Positions 22,665-31,163 of a stretch of 64,000 nt of DNA are shown one piece after another. Under the pieces are notes generated by a model, which worked only from the letters and a program-made list of their open reading frames with translations, did not search any database and was not told where the DNA came from. Each line of letters begins with the position of its first letter. Within the stretch, counting starts at the first letter, position 1. Source of the stretch: Paractinoplanes ovalisporus (GTDB lineage: Bacteria; Actinomycetota; Actinomycetes; Mycobacteriales; Micromonosporaceae); NCBI RefSeq assembly GCF_016834655.1, contig NZ_JAENHP010000018.1:124001-188000 (forward strand). Reading direction: 5' to 3'. Both the position numbers and the translations under genes were made by a program.

Positions 22665-24437
22665 GTGGAAGTCCGGCAGGCACTCGGCGGCCGCTACACA
22701 TTGCTGAACGAACTCGGCAGTGGGGGCATGGCCGTCGTGTGGCGTGCGCGCGACGAAGTGCTCGGCCGTCCGGTCGCGGTCAAGGTGCTCGCCGGTCGCT
22801 ACGCCGGTGATCCGCAGTCGCGTGCCCGCATCCGCGACGAGGCCCGCTCCGCGGCGACCCTGTCGCACCCGAACATCGCCCAGGTCTACGACTACGGCGA
22901 GGCCGACGACCTTCCGTACGTGGTGATGGAACTCGTCAACGGGCCGACGCTGCAGCAGCGGGTGTCGTCCGGGCCGCTGCCGCCGCGCACGATCTTCCGC
23001 ATCTGTGGCGAGGTCGCGGCCGCGCTCGCCGCCGCCCACGACGACGGCCTGGTCCACCGCGACATCAAGATGGCCAACATCATGATCGCGCCCTCCGGGG
23101 TGAAGGTGGTCGACTTCGGCATCGCGGCCGCGGCCGGTCCCGCCGCTCCCGAAGACATGCTGGTCGGCACGCCCGCCTACCTCGCGCCCGAACGCCTCAC
23201 GGGCGACGCGGTCGAGCCGGCGTCCGATGTGTACGCCTTGGGTGTGCTGCTCTACCGGCTTCTGGCGCACGAGTCGCCGTGGAGCGTCGAGAGCACGACC
23301 CAGATGCTGCAGGCGCACGTCCACATCGACCCCGAGCCGCTGCCGGAACTGCCCGGGGTGCCCGAGGCGGTGGCCGACCTGATCGACCGCTGCCTGCTCA
23401 AGAATCCGGCCGAGCGGCCGAGCGCGAGCCAGGTGTCGGCCACGCTGGGCGACGCGTCCGAGGCCGCGACCATTGATTCCGTACGGGATGACCTCGAGCC
23501 GACGGCGTTGCACGTGCCCCGGCCGTCCCCGCCGGTCGCGCCGCCCCGCTATGGGGCCCAGCCGGTCGGGACTCCCCGCAACGCCGCCCCCGCGCCGGCT
23601 TCTCCCGCTTCTCCGCGGGCTGGGTCGCCGGGCGCCACTCGGCCGAACGAAGGGCCGACGACGGCACCCTCCTCGCGCGGGAACATGGCCGGCGCGCGGG
23701 CCGACGACCGGGCGCACAACTCGGCCTGGCCGGCGACGATGGTCGACGGTGCTGCGGGGTCAGGGCGCGACGCCGGTGCGATGCGGGACGGCGGTGGCGA
23801 CCGTCCGTCACGTGGCTCGCGGCGACGCTCCGCTGCGGCCGGGGGCTGGTTCTCCGGCGTACGGAGGAAATATGTCGTTGCCGGTGGTGGCCTCGTGGTC
23901 GTGGTCGTGGCGGCGCTGCTGGCCTGGCTGCTGCCCGGCGACCCGGAGGCGGCGGGCAGACCGCAGGCGGCCGACCCGACGGTCTCGGCCGCACCCGCCG
24001 TGACCAGCGCGCCCGTCTCGCCTTCGGCCGGAGCGCAACCCGGCGGAACCGTCCCCGCGGCCACCGACCGGCCCGGACCGGGCGCGATCGTCGGAAGTGG
24101 ACCGGTGCCGTCGGTGGTGCCCTCCGGATCGGTCGTGGTCCCGCCCAGGGTGAGCAGTGCTCCCCAACCCAGCACGTCGAGTGACGGTTCGACGTCACCC
24201 TCGGCGCCGCCGCCCGGCAAGAGGCTGGAGTCGCCGGGCGGTGCCGCGTTCGCCGTCTGCAAGGACGGGAAGGCGCAGCTGACCGGGTTCGAGCCCGCCG
24301 ACGGCTTCACCGCCCAGCCGATCGAACCCGGGCCGGCGCTCACGGCACGTGTCCTGTTCGACGGGGCGAAAACGAAGTACCGGATGGCGGTGACGTGCTT
24401 CGGCGACGCCCCGACACCCGTGGTGCTGCCTCTGTAG
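22665..24437 (+). CDS. Membrane-anchored Ser/Thr protein kinase
   Basis: A 590-residue Hanks-type kinase. The catalytic domain covers residues 10-265: GSGGMAVVW loop, Lys40 in VAVKVL, HRDIKMANI at 131, DFG at 150 and the APE segment at about 174. A long Pro/Ala/Ser-rich cytoplasmic linker follows. One membrane helix (YVVAGGGLVVVVVAALLAWLL, about residues 403-424) precedes an outer tail with a Thr/Ser/Pro stretch and a small C-terminal domain holding two Cys. It has no PASTA repeats, so the outside signal differs from PknB. GTG 22665 is chosen because the kinase fold begins there and a -10-like box lies just upstream; the frame is open to 22536. Confidence 0.9.
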   Translation: MEVRQALGGRYTLLNELGSGGMAVVWRARDEVLGRPVAVKVLAGRYAGDPQSRARIRDEARSAATLSHPNIAQVYDYGEADDLPYVVMELVNGPTLQQRVSSGPLPPRTIFRICGEVAAALAAAHDDGLVHRDIKMANIMIAPSGVKVVDFGIAAAAGPAAPEDMLVGTPAYLAPERLTGDAVEPASDVYALGVLLYRLLAHESPWSVESTTQMLQAHVHIDPEPLPELPGVPEAVADLIDRCLLKNPAERPSASQVSATLGDASEAATIDSVRDDLEPTALHVPRPSPPVAPPRYGAQPVGTPRNAAPAPASPASPRAGSPGATRPNEGPTTAPSSRGNMAGARADDRAHNSAWPATMVDGAAGSGRDAGAMRDGGGDRPSRGSRRRSAAAGGWFSGVRRKYVVAGGGLVVVVVAALLAWLLPGDPEAAGRPQAADPTVSAAPAVTSAPVSPSAGAQPGGTVPAATDRPGPGAIVGSGPVPSVVPSGSVVVPPRVSSAPQPSTSSDGSTSPSAPPPGKRLESPGGAAFAVCKDGKAQLTGFEPADGFTAQPIEPGPALTARVLFDGAKTKYRMAVTCFGDAPTPVVLPL

Positions 24438-24462
24438 CGTCTCGCGGCGCTGTTCGGGTTCC

Positions 24463-24912
24463 TCAGACCCGGAGCGTCTCGCGGGGTGTCACGCCGTACT
24501 CGGTCCGGTAGTCGGCGGCGAACCGGCCCAGGTTGACGAAGCCCCAGCGGCGGGCCACACCCTGCACGGTCACGCCGTCGTGCGGGTCGCCGGCCAGCAG
24601 TTCCCGGTGCACATGATCGAGCCGTACGCGGCGCAGATAGGTCATCGGCGTGATCGCGAGGTGCAGGCGGAACGAGGTCTGCAACGCGCGGATGCCGACG
24701 CCGGCCGCGGCCGCGATCTGGGCCACGGTCAGATGGCTCTCGGGATGCGCCTCGATGAAGGCGGTCGCCTTGCGCAGGACGGCCGGCAGCGCGGTCTTCT
24801 CCGGCGGCTTGGACGGAGTGAGGAATTCCAGTCCGGATACGGACGCGGCCATTCCGGCCGCGATGTCGACGGGTAGGCGTAGCAGGACAAATGTCGTATT
24901 CGCGGGTGCCAT
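24463..24912 (-). CDS. Short AraC-type DNA-binding protein
   Basis: A 149-residue protein from an ATG behind a strong GGAGGG. Only about 45 residues precede a full AraC domain: LTVAQIAAAAGVGIRALQTSFRLHLAITPMTYLRRVRLDHVHRELL, then GVTVQGVARRWGFVNLGRFAADYRTEYGVTPRETLRV. The usual sensor domain is missing. The upstream frame to 25197 is open but does not look like a sensor, and its ribosome site is poor, so this is either a natural short form or a remnant. Its C-terminal domain is close to that of the AraC gene at 12891. Confidence 0.8.
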   Translation of the reverse strand: MAPANTTFVLLRLPVDIAAGMAASVSGLEFLTPSKPPEKTALPAVLRKATAFIEAHPESHLTVAQIAAAAGVGIRALQTSFRLHLAITPMTYLRRVRLDHVHRELLAGDPHDGVTVQGVARRWGFVNLGRFAADYRTEYGVTPRETLRV

Positions 24913-25090
24913 TGTTCGGTTCCCTCCGCGGAGCCACCTCACCTGGGGCGGCTCGACTACCCCGAAATCCGCGAGAGTGCACATTGGATGGAAGAACCGT
25001 GATGCGATCCGTGGCACGCTGCGGTTACCGGGCCGAGGCATCGGGGTAGGACAGCCCCGGGCACGAAGCCCAGAGGGAAGGGGAAGCGAC

Positions 25091-25402
25091 ATGACTAGGG
25101 AAAACGTGAACACGGAGGCGGCCGAGGGCGACCGTGACCGCCGATTCCACGGCGGCGCCCCCGCACACCTCGACGACGACGAGCTGGCTCGCCGCACCGA
25201 TGAGGAACGCGCCGACGCCGGCGTGACCGACTACAACCCCTCGGACGTCCCGCCGGCCACCGACGACCCGGTGCCGTACGACCCCGACGCCGACGTCATC
25301 GAACAGGACATCGAGAGCGTCACCGCGCGCCAGGAGGCCGAGGGCGAGACCGCGCCGCTCACCGAGAACAACCCGTTCCCGCCCACCCGCTACGCGGAGT
25401 AG
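25091..25402 (+). CDS. Acidic hypothetical protein
   Basis: A 103-residue hydrophilic protein very rich in Asp and Glu (HLDDDELARRTDEERADAG, DDPVPYDPDADVIEQDIESV), probably disordered. It has no signal, helix or known domain. The ATG at 25091 follows an AAGGGGAAG site. Similar in character to the 96-residue protein at 11796. Function unknown. Confidence 0.6.
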   Translation: MTRENVNTEAAEGDRDRRFHGGAPAHLDDDELARRTDEERADAGVTDYNPSDVPPATDDPVPYDPDADVIEQDIESVTARQEAEGETAPLTENNPFPPTRYAE

Positions 25403-25462
25403 GGCGTTCCAGGCATCGGTGGCGGCGTGGGCCGCCGCCTTTCCTTCCGGTGCCGCGTTCCT

Positions 25463-26314
25463 TCACGCCTCGCGGGACGACATCTGCTGCATGCCGATCG
25501 CGGCGACCAGGTCGAGTTTGCCGCGCGCGTCGGTGCCCGGCCGTGGCGTGCTGACCACCATCCGCAGGTCGGTGCCCTGGGTGGTCAGCACGTTGGCGTC
25601 GATCGCGATGTCGCCGACCTGCGGATGCTCCACGATTTTGCTCGCGGTCTCGTGCTCGGCGACCGCGCGCACCTTCCACAGTTCCTCGAACCGTGGGACG
25701 CGCAGCAGCCGGGACACCAGGCTGGTCAGCCCGGGGTCGGCCGGATATCGGCCGGTGCTCGCCCGCAGATCGGCGACCAGGGACTTCTCGAATTCGGCGC
25801 GTTCGTCGTCGGTCTGCCGGATCCGGGACAGCCGCCCTTCGAACTGGCCGAGCAGGGCACTGCGGCCCGCCTCGCCCTGCCGGCTCGGGTCACCGAAGGT
25901 AGCCGCGAACAGCGGGTTCCAGTGCAGCAGCTGCCAGGTCGCGTCGTAGATCCCGATCGGGTTGGCGGCCAGCTGCTCCATGATCCGGTAGAGGGCGGCC
26001 GGGATCAGCCGCGGCACCCGCCCCGGGCCGGCGGCGTGTCCCGCGAGCCGCATCAGATGGGCCAGTTCGTCGTCCGACAGCTGCAACGCGCGGGCCAGCG
26101 CCGAACAGACCTGGGCCGACGGCGTGGTCGTCTTGCCCTGTTCCAGCCGGATCACGTATTCGACCGAGATCCCGGCCAGCATCGCCAGCTCCGACCGCCG
26201 CAGCCCAGCCACCCGCCGCGGCGAGTTGTGCGCGAGCCCCAGCTCCGCCGGATCCAGCCTGTCCCGCCAGGCCCGCAGCTGCGCACCGAGGTGACTCATG
26301 ACCCCATGGTCCAC
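25463..26314 (-). CDS. XRE-type regulator with MmyB-like ligand domain
   Basis: A 283-residue protein. The N-terminal helix-turn-helix reads LRRSELAMLAGISVEYVIRLEQGKTTTPSAQV (about residues 38-70). The C-terminal part is the MmyB-like domain, with PIGIYDATWQLLHWNPLFAATFGD and the final IAIDANVLTTQGTDLRMVVSTPRPGT; related domains bind fatty-acyl-type ligands. It is divergent from an aldo/keto reductase 86 bases away, a common pair in actinobacteria in which the regulator controls the reductase. The start is GTG 26314 or ATG 26299. Confidence 0.9.
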   Translation of the reverse strand: MDHGVMSHLGAQLRAWRDRLDPAELGLAHNSPRRVAGLRRSELAMLAGISVEYVIRLEQGKTTTPSAQVCSALARALQLSDDELAHLMRLAGHAAGPGRVPRLIPAALYRIMEQLAANPIGIYDATWQLLHWNPLFAATFGDPSRQGEAGRSALLGQFEGRLSRIRQTDDERAEFEKSLVADLRASTGRYPADPGLTSLVSRLLRVPRFEELWKVRAVAEHETASKIVEHPQVGDIAIDANVLTTQGTDLRMVVSTPRPGTDARGKLDLVAAIGMQQMSSREA

Positions 26315-26387
26315 CGAGCGGCCCGGCCGTGGGTGGTAAAGGTTTTGCCACCAACGGCCTTGGCTCCCGCCGCCCTCATGGCAGTCA

Positions 26388-26393
26388 CAGACT
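26388..26393 (+). promoter_or_regulatory. -10 box of the aldo/keto reductase gene
   Basis: CAGACT is followed by seven bases and the ATG at 26401, with no ribosome site, so the mRNA is probably leaderless. It lies in the divergent gap shared with the XRE regulator. Confidence 0.45.
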
Positions 26394-26400
26394 CGAACAC

Positions 26401-27249
26401 ATGCAGAACTCGATCACCCTCGCCGAGGACCTGACCCTGGGCCGCATCGGCTACGGAGCCATGCAGCTGGCCGGGCCCAACGCTTTCGGCCCGCCCCAAG
26501 ACCGCGCCGCCGCGATCCAGGTGCTGCGAACCGCAATCGACCTGGGCGTAACGCACCTCGACACCAGCGACTACTACGGCCCCCACATCACCAACGAGCT
26601 CATCCGCGAGGCACTGCACCCCTACCCCTCCGACCTACGCATAGTCACCAAGGTCGGCTTCCGCCGAGGCCCCACCGGAAGCTGGGACCCGTCCCCCCAC
26701 GACCTACGCACCCAGGTAGAAGCCAACCTCCAGCGCCTGAACCTGGAGGTCCTGGACGCCGTGAACCTGCGCGTAGCGGGCCCCGGTTCCTTGGCCAAGC
26801 CGTTCACCGAGCTGGCCGCCCTACGCAAGGAGGGCTTGATCCGTCACCTGGGCGTCTCGAACGTCACCGCCGCCCAGGTAACCGAGGCCCGCACAATCGC
26901 CCCCATCGTCTTCGTCCAGAACATGTACAACCTGGCCCTACGAACCGACGACGACCTCATCGACGCCCTGGCAACAGACGGCATCGGCTACGTCCCGTTC
27001 TTCCCCCTAGGCGGCTGGACCCCTCTCCAGTCCACAACCCTCAACGAGGTAGCAGCTTCAATCCACGCAACCCCTCAGCAGACCGCCCTGGCGTGGCTGC
27101 TGCAGCGTTCCCCCAACCTGCTACCCATCCCAGGCACGTCCTCGCAGTCCCACCTACGCGAGAACCTGGCCGCCACCTCTCTGACGCTGCCCCCCGAGGC
27201 AAAGTCCCGCCTAGACAACGCGACCGCCCCAGCCACAAAAGCCGAGTAG
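26401..27249 (+). CDS. Aldo/keto reductase
   Basis: A 282-residue (beta/alpha)8 NADPH-dependent oxidoreductase. The catalytic set is visible: Asp in HLDTSDYYG with Tyr next to it, Lys in IVTKVGF, and a later position usually His read as VNLRVAG. The cofactor end carries LLPIPGTSSQSHLRENLAA. It is regulated by or paired with the divergent XRE gene. Codon use is odd for the region: the gene has eight CTA leucine codons and many ATA, GTA and GCA codons, while neighbours use CTG/CTC nearly always. The His-to-Arg change at the fourth catalytic position is noteworthy. Confidence 0.85.
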   Translation: MQNSITLAEDLTLGRIGYGAMQLAGPNAFGPPQDRAAAIQVLRTAIDLGVTHLDTSDYYGPHITNELIREALHPYPSDLRIVTKVGFRRGPTGSWDPSPHDLRTQVEANLQRLNLEVLDAVNLRVAGPGSLAKPFTELAALRKEGLIRHLGVSNVTAAQVTEARTIAPIVFVQNMYNLALRTDDDLIDALATDGIGYVPFFPLGGWTPLQSTTLNEVAASIHATPQQTALAWLLQRSPNLLPIPGTSSQSHLRENLAATSLTLPPEAKSRLDNATAPATKAE

Positions 27250-27314
27250 CACCCACCCGCAGACGGGGTTGCCGACGACAGCCGCTAGTTTCGCGCTCGC
27301 GCGATGGTTTTCCG

Positions 27315-27437
27315 CCGTGACCGCCGCTCCAACCGCGCCCCACTCGATGGGTTCACCGTGACCGTCGCTCCAACCGCACCCCACGCAATGGGTTCGCCGT
27401 GACCGCCGCGCCGACCGCGCCCCACTCGATGGGGGGT
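27315..27437 (+). repeat. Three 41-bp tandem copies
   Basis: Copies start at 27315, 27356 and 27397. The unit runs CCGTGACCG(C/T)CGC(T/G)CC(A/G)ACCGC(G/A)CCCCAC, then a short variable part ending in ATGGG. They fill the non-coding gap between the aldo/keto reductase and the tRNA-Arg gene. The gap (27250-27543) holds no supported gene. The array could be a variable-number locus. Confidence 0.75.
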
Positions 27438-27543
27438 CCGGGGGGCTTGCCCCCACGGCGTGGGGTCTGGGGCTCGGGCCCCAGGAAGGAATGCACGAGC
27501 CCTCCGGTCCGCGGTAAGCGCGGACAGAGGGCTCCCTGGATCG

Positions 27544-27615
27544 TGCCCCCGGCAGGATTCGAACCTGCGCTTTCGCCTCCGGAGGGCGACGCTCTATCCC
27601 CTGAGCTACGGGGGC
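27544..27615 (-). tRNA. tRNA-Arg (anticodon CCG)
   Basis: A 72-base tRNA on the minus strand. The acceptor GCCCCCG pairs with CGGGGGC, followed by discriminator A. The D-arm reads GCTC/GAGC, the anticodon stem TCGCC/GGCGA with loop CTCCGGA (anticodon CCG, reads CGG), and the T-arm GCAGG-TTCGAAT-CCTGC. CCA is not encoded. It lies about 1.9 kb from argS. Confidence 0.95.
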
Positions 27616-27878
27616 TCAGCGAGGAAAGACTAGCAGGCGGGTCCTTGGTGGGGCCAACCGGTATGCCCGGCCCCGAGCGCATCCGCGACGGGGCCGGGCC
27701 GCCCCGCGGTGGCCGACCCCGCCCGGCATCGCTCGGGGCGGTCTTCGTCTCATCGGGCCGGAGCGGAATGGCAGCGCATTCAGCGTCTCGCCGAACAGAA
27801 TCTGGCCGTTCCGGAAGGGTCCGGCGTCGCCGGCGAAGGCGCACCGCAATTCGGTGGGGCAGCTTCACACGCGGCAAA

Positions 27879-27913
27879 CAGAAAGAGCCGGGCGGTGCGC
27901 CCGGCTCTTTCTG
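27879..27913. terminator. Strong intrinsic terminator hairpin
   Basis: A perfect 15-base stem, CAGAAAGAGCCGGGC with its complement, closes a five-base loop. A T-rich stretch in the stem foot and beyond on the minus strand (CTTTCTGTTT) makes it a good terminator for the DUF3105-DUF305 operon. The 263 bases between the tRNA and this hairpin hold no gene. Confidence 0.8.
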
Positions 27914-27936
27914 ACGTACGGAGGTCGTGCGGAGGC

Positions 27937-28605
27937 TCAGCTCGCCTGGACCTTCTTGAGCAGGTCGTCGATCAGGCCCAGCTCGGTCTGCTGGGACTTG
28001 ACCATGCTTTCGGCGATCCAGTCGACGTCTTTGTTGTCGGACAGCTCCACGGCTTCCTGGGCCATGTGGATGCCGCCCAGGTGGTGCTGGCGCATCAGGG
28101 TCAGGAACTCGATGTTGAGCTCCTTGCCGCTGGCCGCCCGCAGCTTGGTGAGCTGTTCGGGGGTGGCCATGCCGGGCATGAGACCGTTGACGATCGAGCC
28201 GGCCGAGTTGGGCATCCAGGCCATCGCCGGCTCGGAGCCGGTGGGGCTGAGGCCCCAGTCGCGCAGCCAGGCCTGCATGTAGCCGATCTGGCCGTGCTGG
28301 GTGAGCGCGATGTCGTTGGCCACGTAGACGATCTCGGCGTCGTCGGACTTCTGGTGGGCGATCATCGACATCTCCACCGCCTGGGCGTGGTGGGTCGACA
28401 TGTCGCGCAGGAAGCCGGCCTCGACCGAGTCGTCGCCGGGCTTGGTGAAGTGGGGGATCGACAGGCCGATGCCGATGCCGAGGGCCACCCCGAGAACGAG
28501 TGCCAGGACGGCCAGGATCGGGCCGCGGGAGCGCCGGGCCGTTTCTTCCCCGTCGTGCGGCGCGGCGGCGTCGGCCGCCGCGCCGGGGTCGGTCGAGACA
28601 GTCAT
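27937..28605 (-). CDS. DUF305 family membrane-anchored protein
   Basis: A 222-residue protein: an acidic N-terminus, one membrane helix (GPILAVLALVLGVALGIGIGLSI, about residues 28-50), then an outer helical DUF305 domain, a ferritin-like four-helix fold. It shows the two family motifs, MSTHHAQAVEMSMIA and MRQHHLGGIHMAQEAVEL, whose His residues and Met probably bind a metal. DUF305 proteins are often linked to copper. The start codon shares one base with the stop of the DUF3105 gene (TAATG), so the two are coupled. The paired His motifs make metal binding likely but unproven. Confidence 0.85.
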   Translation of the reverse strand: MTVSTDPGAAADAAAPHDGEETARRSRGPILAVLALVLGVALGIGIGLSIPHFTKPGDDSVEAGFLRDMSTHHAQAVEMSMIAHQKSDDAEIVYVANDIALTQHGQIGYMQAWLRDWGLSPTGSEPAMAWMPNSAGSIVNGLMPGMATPEQLTKLRAASGKELNIEFLTLMRQHHLGGIHMAQEAVELSDNKDVDWIAESMVKSQQTELGLIDDLLKKVQAS

Positions 28606-29411
28606 TACTTGTTCATGACCGTGCCGTCGCTGCCGGCCGCCTGCAGCGGGCCGGTCGTGGTGTTGCCGCCGGAGCACGAGATGCCGGGCTCGAGGGCGGA
28701 GACCAGACGGGTGTCCTTGATGAACTCGTCGATCTTGGGGTCGTTGACGTCGTCGGTCTTGTACTGGAAGCCCCAGACCTGCACCGAGACGTTCTTGTCG
28801 AGGCCCGCGTACGGCGACATCATCGTGTAGTCCTGGCCTTCGACCTTGCCCTTGAGCACGTTGACCTGGTCGGCCGCCAGACCCTGCTTGTAGGTGATCC
28901 AGACCGCGCCGTGCTCGAGGCTGTGCACCGCGTGCTCGTTGGCGATCGGCGCGTCGTAGACGTCACCCGAGCAGTTCTGCGGGGTCGCGTTGTGCGCGCC
29001 ACCGACCGGCGGGCTCGTCACGTACTGCTGGGTGCCCTGCTTGTGCGAGGTGTCGTTGATCTGCGCGTTGTTCTGCTTGCGGTAGTTGACCACGCCGGCG
29101 ATCTCGGAGACCTTGTCCTGCCAGTCCCGCGAGCCCTGCACGGCCGCGAAGACGCCGTAGCCGATGATGCCGACCGCGACCAGGACGACCACACCGGCCA
29201 CCGCGATCGGCCCCCAGTTGCGGCCGCCTGCGACCTTGACCGGGGTGACCGGCTTGCGGCCCTTGCCACCACCCTTGCCGGCCGGGCCCTTGGCGCCGGG
29301 CTTCTTGCCGGAGGAGCCGGACGAAGAGGAGGGCGGCTTGCCCTGGCCGGAGGTCTTGGAGACCTTGACGGAGGACGGGACCCGCTCGGGACCCGGCGTG
29401 CTCATGCTCAT
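28605..29411 (-). CDS. DUF3105 family membrane-anchored protein
   Basis: A 268-residue protein. The cytoplasmic N-terminus is rich in Ser/Gly/Lys (a basic disordered tail). One membrane helix (WGPIAVAGVVVLVAVGIIGYGVF, about residues 66-88) is followed by an outer DUF3105 domain with PPVGGAHN, NCSGDVYDAPIANEHAVHSLEHGAVWITY and VWGFQY. Conserved His residues in the H-x-L-E-H-G motif suggest a metal or catalytic site. Two ATG codons begin the frame. It forms an operon with the DUF305 protein and is divergent from argS. Such pairs occur widely in actinobacteria with unknown function. Confidence 0.85.
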   Translation of the reverse strand: MSMSTPGPERVPSSVKVSKTSGQGKPPSSSSGSSGKKPGAKGPAGKGGGKGRKPVTPVKVAGGRNWGPIAVAGVVVLVAVGIIGYGVFAAVQGSRDWQDKVSEIAGVVNYRKQNNAQINDTSHKQGTQQYVTSPPVGGAHNATPQNCSGDVYDAPIANEHAVHSLEHGAVWITYKQGLAADQVNVLKGKVEGQDYTMMSPYAGLDKNVSVQVWGFQYKTDDVNDPKIDEFIKDTRLVSALEPGISCSGGNTTTGPLQAAGSDGTVMNK

Positions 29412-29484
29412 CGTGCCTCGTCGATTCTTTCGATGAAGGAGGGCGGGGCTCGGGTGGCCGCCGAGCGACGAAGTCTACCCCCGA

Positions 29485-29490
29485 TAGCAT
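29485..29490 (+). promoter_or_regulatory. -10 box of argS
   Basis: TAGCAT is followed by six bases and the GTG start of argS. There is no ribosome site, and an in-frame upstream ATG is absent. This is a likely leaderless promoter. Confidence 0.5.
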
Positions 29491-29496
29491 GGCTGA

Positions 29497-31161
29497 GTGA
29501 CTCCCGCCAAGCTTGCTGCCACCGTTCTCTCAGCTGCTCGTGCCGTGTTCGAGACCCGCGGGCTCGACACCTCGGCCCTGCCTGAGGCCACGACGGTCGA
29601 GCGACCCCGCAACCCCGAGCACGGTGATTACGCCTCCACGCTGGCCCTGCAGCTGGGCAAAAAGGCCGGGGTGCCGCCGCGCGAGCTGGCCGCCGCCCTC
29701 GCCGAGGAGCTGGGTCGGCAGCCGGGGGTCAAGTCGGTGGAGATCGCCGGGCCGGGCTTCCTGAACATCCGTCTCGACGCGGCCGCGGCCGGCGTGCTGG
29801 CCCGTGACATCGTGCTGGCCGGCGAGAGCTACGGGCACACCGGGTCGCTGACCGGCGAGAAGATCAACCTCGAGTTCGTCTCGGCCAACCCGACCGGCCC
29901 GGTGCACATCGGCGGCGTGCGGTGGGCCGCGGTCGGTGATGCGCTCTCCCGGCTGCTGCGCGCGGCCGGCGCCACGGTCGGCACGGAGTACTACTTCAAC
30001 GACGCCGGGTCCCAGATCGACCGGTTCGCGAAGTCTCTCTACGCCAGCGCCAAGGGCGAGCCCGCCCCCGAGGACGGCTACGGCGGCGAATACATCGCCG
30101 AGATCGCCACCGCCGTCCAGGCCGAGGCCCCCGACGTGCTGAAGCTGGGCGAGCCCGAGGCGCTCGAGACGTTCCGCCGGGTCGGCGTCGAGCTGATGTT
30201 CGCCGAGATCAAGCAGTCGCTGACCGAGTTCGGTGTGCATTTCGACACCTATTTCAACGAGAAGGACCTGCACAACCGGGGTGAGTTGCAGGAGGCGCTC
30301 GACCGGCTGCGCGAGCAGGGTCACATCTTCGAGGCCGACGGCGCGACCTGGCTGCGGACGACCGAGTTCGGCGACGACAAGGACCGCGTGCTCCGCAAGT
30401 CGGACGGCGACTGGACCTACTTCGCAGCCGACTGCGCCTACTACCTCGACAAGCGCAAGCGCGGCTTCGACCGGGTCGTGATCATGCTGGGCGCCGACCA
30501 CCACGGTTACATCGGCCGGATGAAGGCGATGTCGGCCTGCTTCGGCGACGACCCGTCGAAGAACCTCGAGATCCTGATCGGCCAGCTGGTCAACCTGGTG
30601 CGCGACGGCGAGCCCGTACGGATGAGCAAGCGCGCCGGCACGGTGGTGACCCTGGAGGACTTCGTCGACGCGCTCGGGGTCGACGCCACGCGCTACGCGC
30701 TGGCCCGCTACTCGTCCGACTCGCCGATCAACCTGGACATCGCGGTCTGGACCCGGGCGACCAACGACAACCCGGTCTACTACGTGCAATACGTCGCGGC
30801 CCGCACGTTCAACGTGGCGCGGCAGGCGGCCGAGATCGGCATGGCCCGGGGCGACGCGGCGGATTTCCGGCCCGACCTGCTCGGCCACGAGAAGGAGAAC
30901 GAGCTGCTCAAGACGCTGGGCGAATACCCCGACGTGGTGGCCCGCTCGGCCCAGCTGCGCGAACCGCACCACGTCGCGCGCTATCTCGAAGAGGTCGCCG
31001 GGGCCTACCACCGTTTCTACAGCGAGTGCCGGGTGAAGCCGCAGGGTGACGACCCGGTCACCGAGGTCAACGTGGCCCGGCTCTGGCTCAACGACGCCAC
31101 CCGTACGGTGATTGCCAACGGGTTGGGCCTGCTCGGCGTCTCGGCGCCCGAAAGGATGTAG
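29497..31161 (+). CDS. argS: Arginyl-tRNA synthetase
   Basis: A 554-residue class I aminoacyl-tRNA synthetase that charges tRNA-Arg. An N-terminal Add-1 domain of about 110 residues recognises the tRNA D-loop. The catalytic Rossmann fold starts with the HIGH-type motif in NPTGPVHIGG (His137), and the KMSKS-type loop reads RMSKRAGT at about residue 377. A C-terminal helical anticodon domain (LREPHHVARYLEEVAGAYHRFYSEC) ends the protein. The start is GTG 29497. lysA begins two bases after its stop, so argS, lysA and hom form one operon, an order conserved in actinobacteria. Confidence 0.97.
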   Translation: MTPAKLAATVLSAARAVFETRGLDTSALPEATTVERPRNPEHGDYASTLALQLGKKAGVPPRELAAALAEELGRQPGVKSVEIAGPGFLNIRLDAAAAGVLARDIVLAGESYGHTGSLTGEKINLEFVSANPTGPVHIGGVRWAAVGDALSRLLRAAGATVGTEYYFNDAGSQIDRFAKSLYASAKGEPAPEDGYGGEYIAEIATAVQAEAPDVLKLGEPEALETFRRVGVELMFAEIKQSLTEFGVHFDTYFNEKDLHNRGELQEALDRLREQGHIFEADGATWLRTTEFGDDKDRVLRKSDGDWTYFAADCAYYLDKRKRGFDRVVIMLGADHHGYIGRMKAMSACFGDDPSKNLEILIGQLVNLVRDGEPVRMSKRAGTVVTLEDFVDALGVDATRYALARYSSDSPINLDIAVWTRATNDNPVYYVQYVAARTFNVARQAAEIGMARGDAADFRPDLLGHEKENELLKTLGEYPDVVARSAQLREPHHVARYLEEVAGAYHRFYSECRVKPQGDDPVTEVNVARLWLNDATRTVIANGLGLLGVSAPERM

Positions 31162-31163
31162 GG

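Noticed and set aside
27315..27437. CRISPR-like spacing in the 41-bp repeats
   Set aside because: The copies abut each other with no unique spacers, and no cas gene is in the window.
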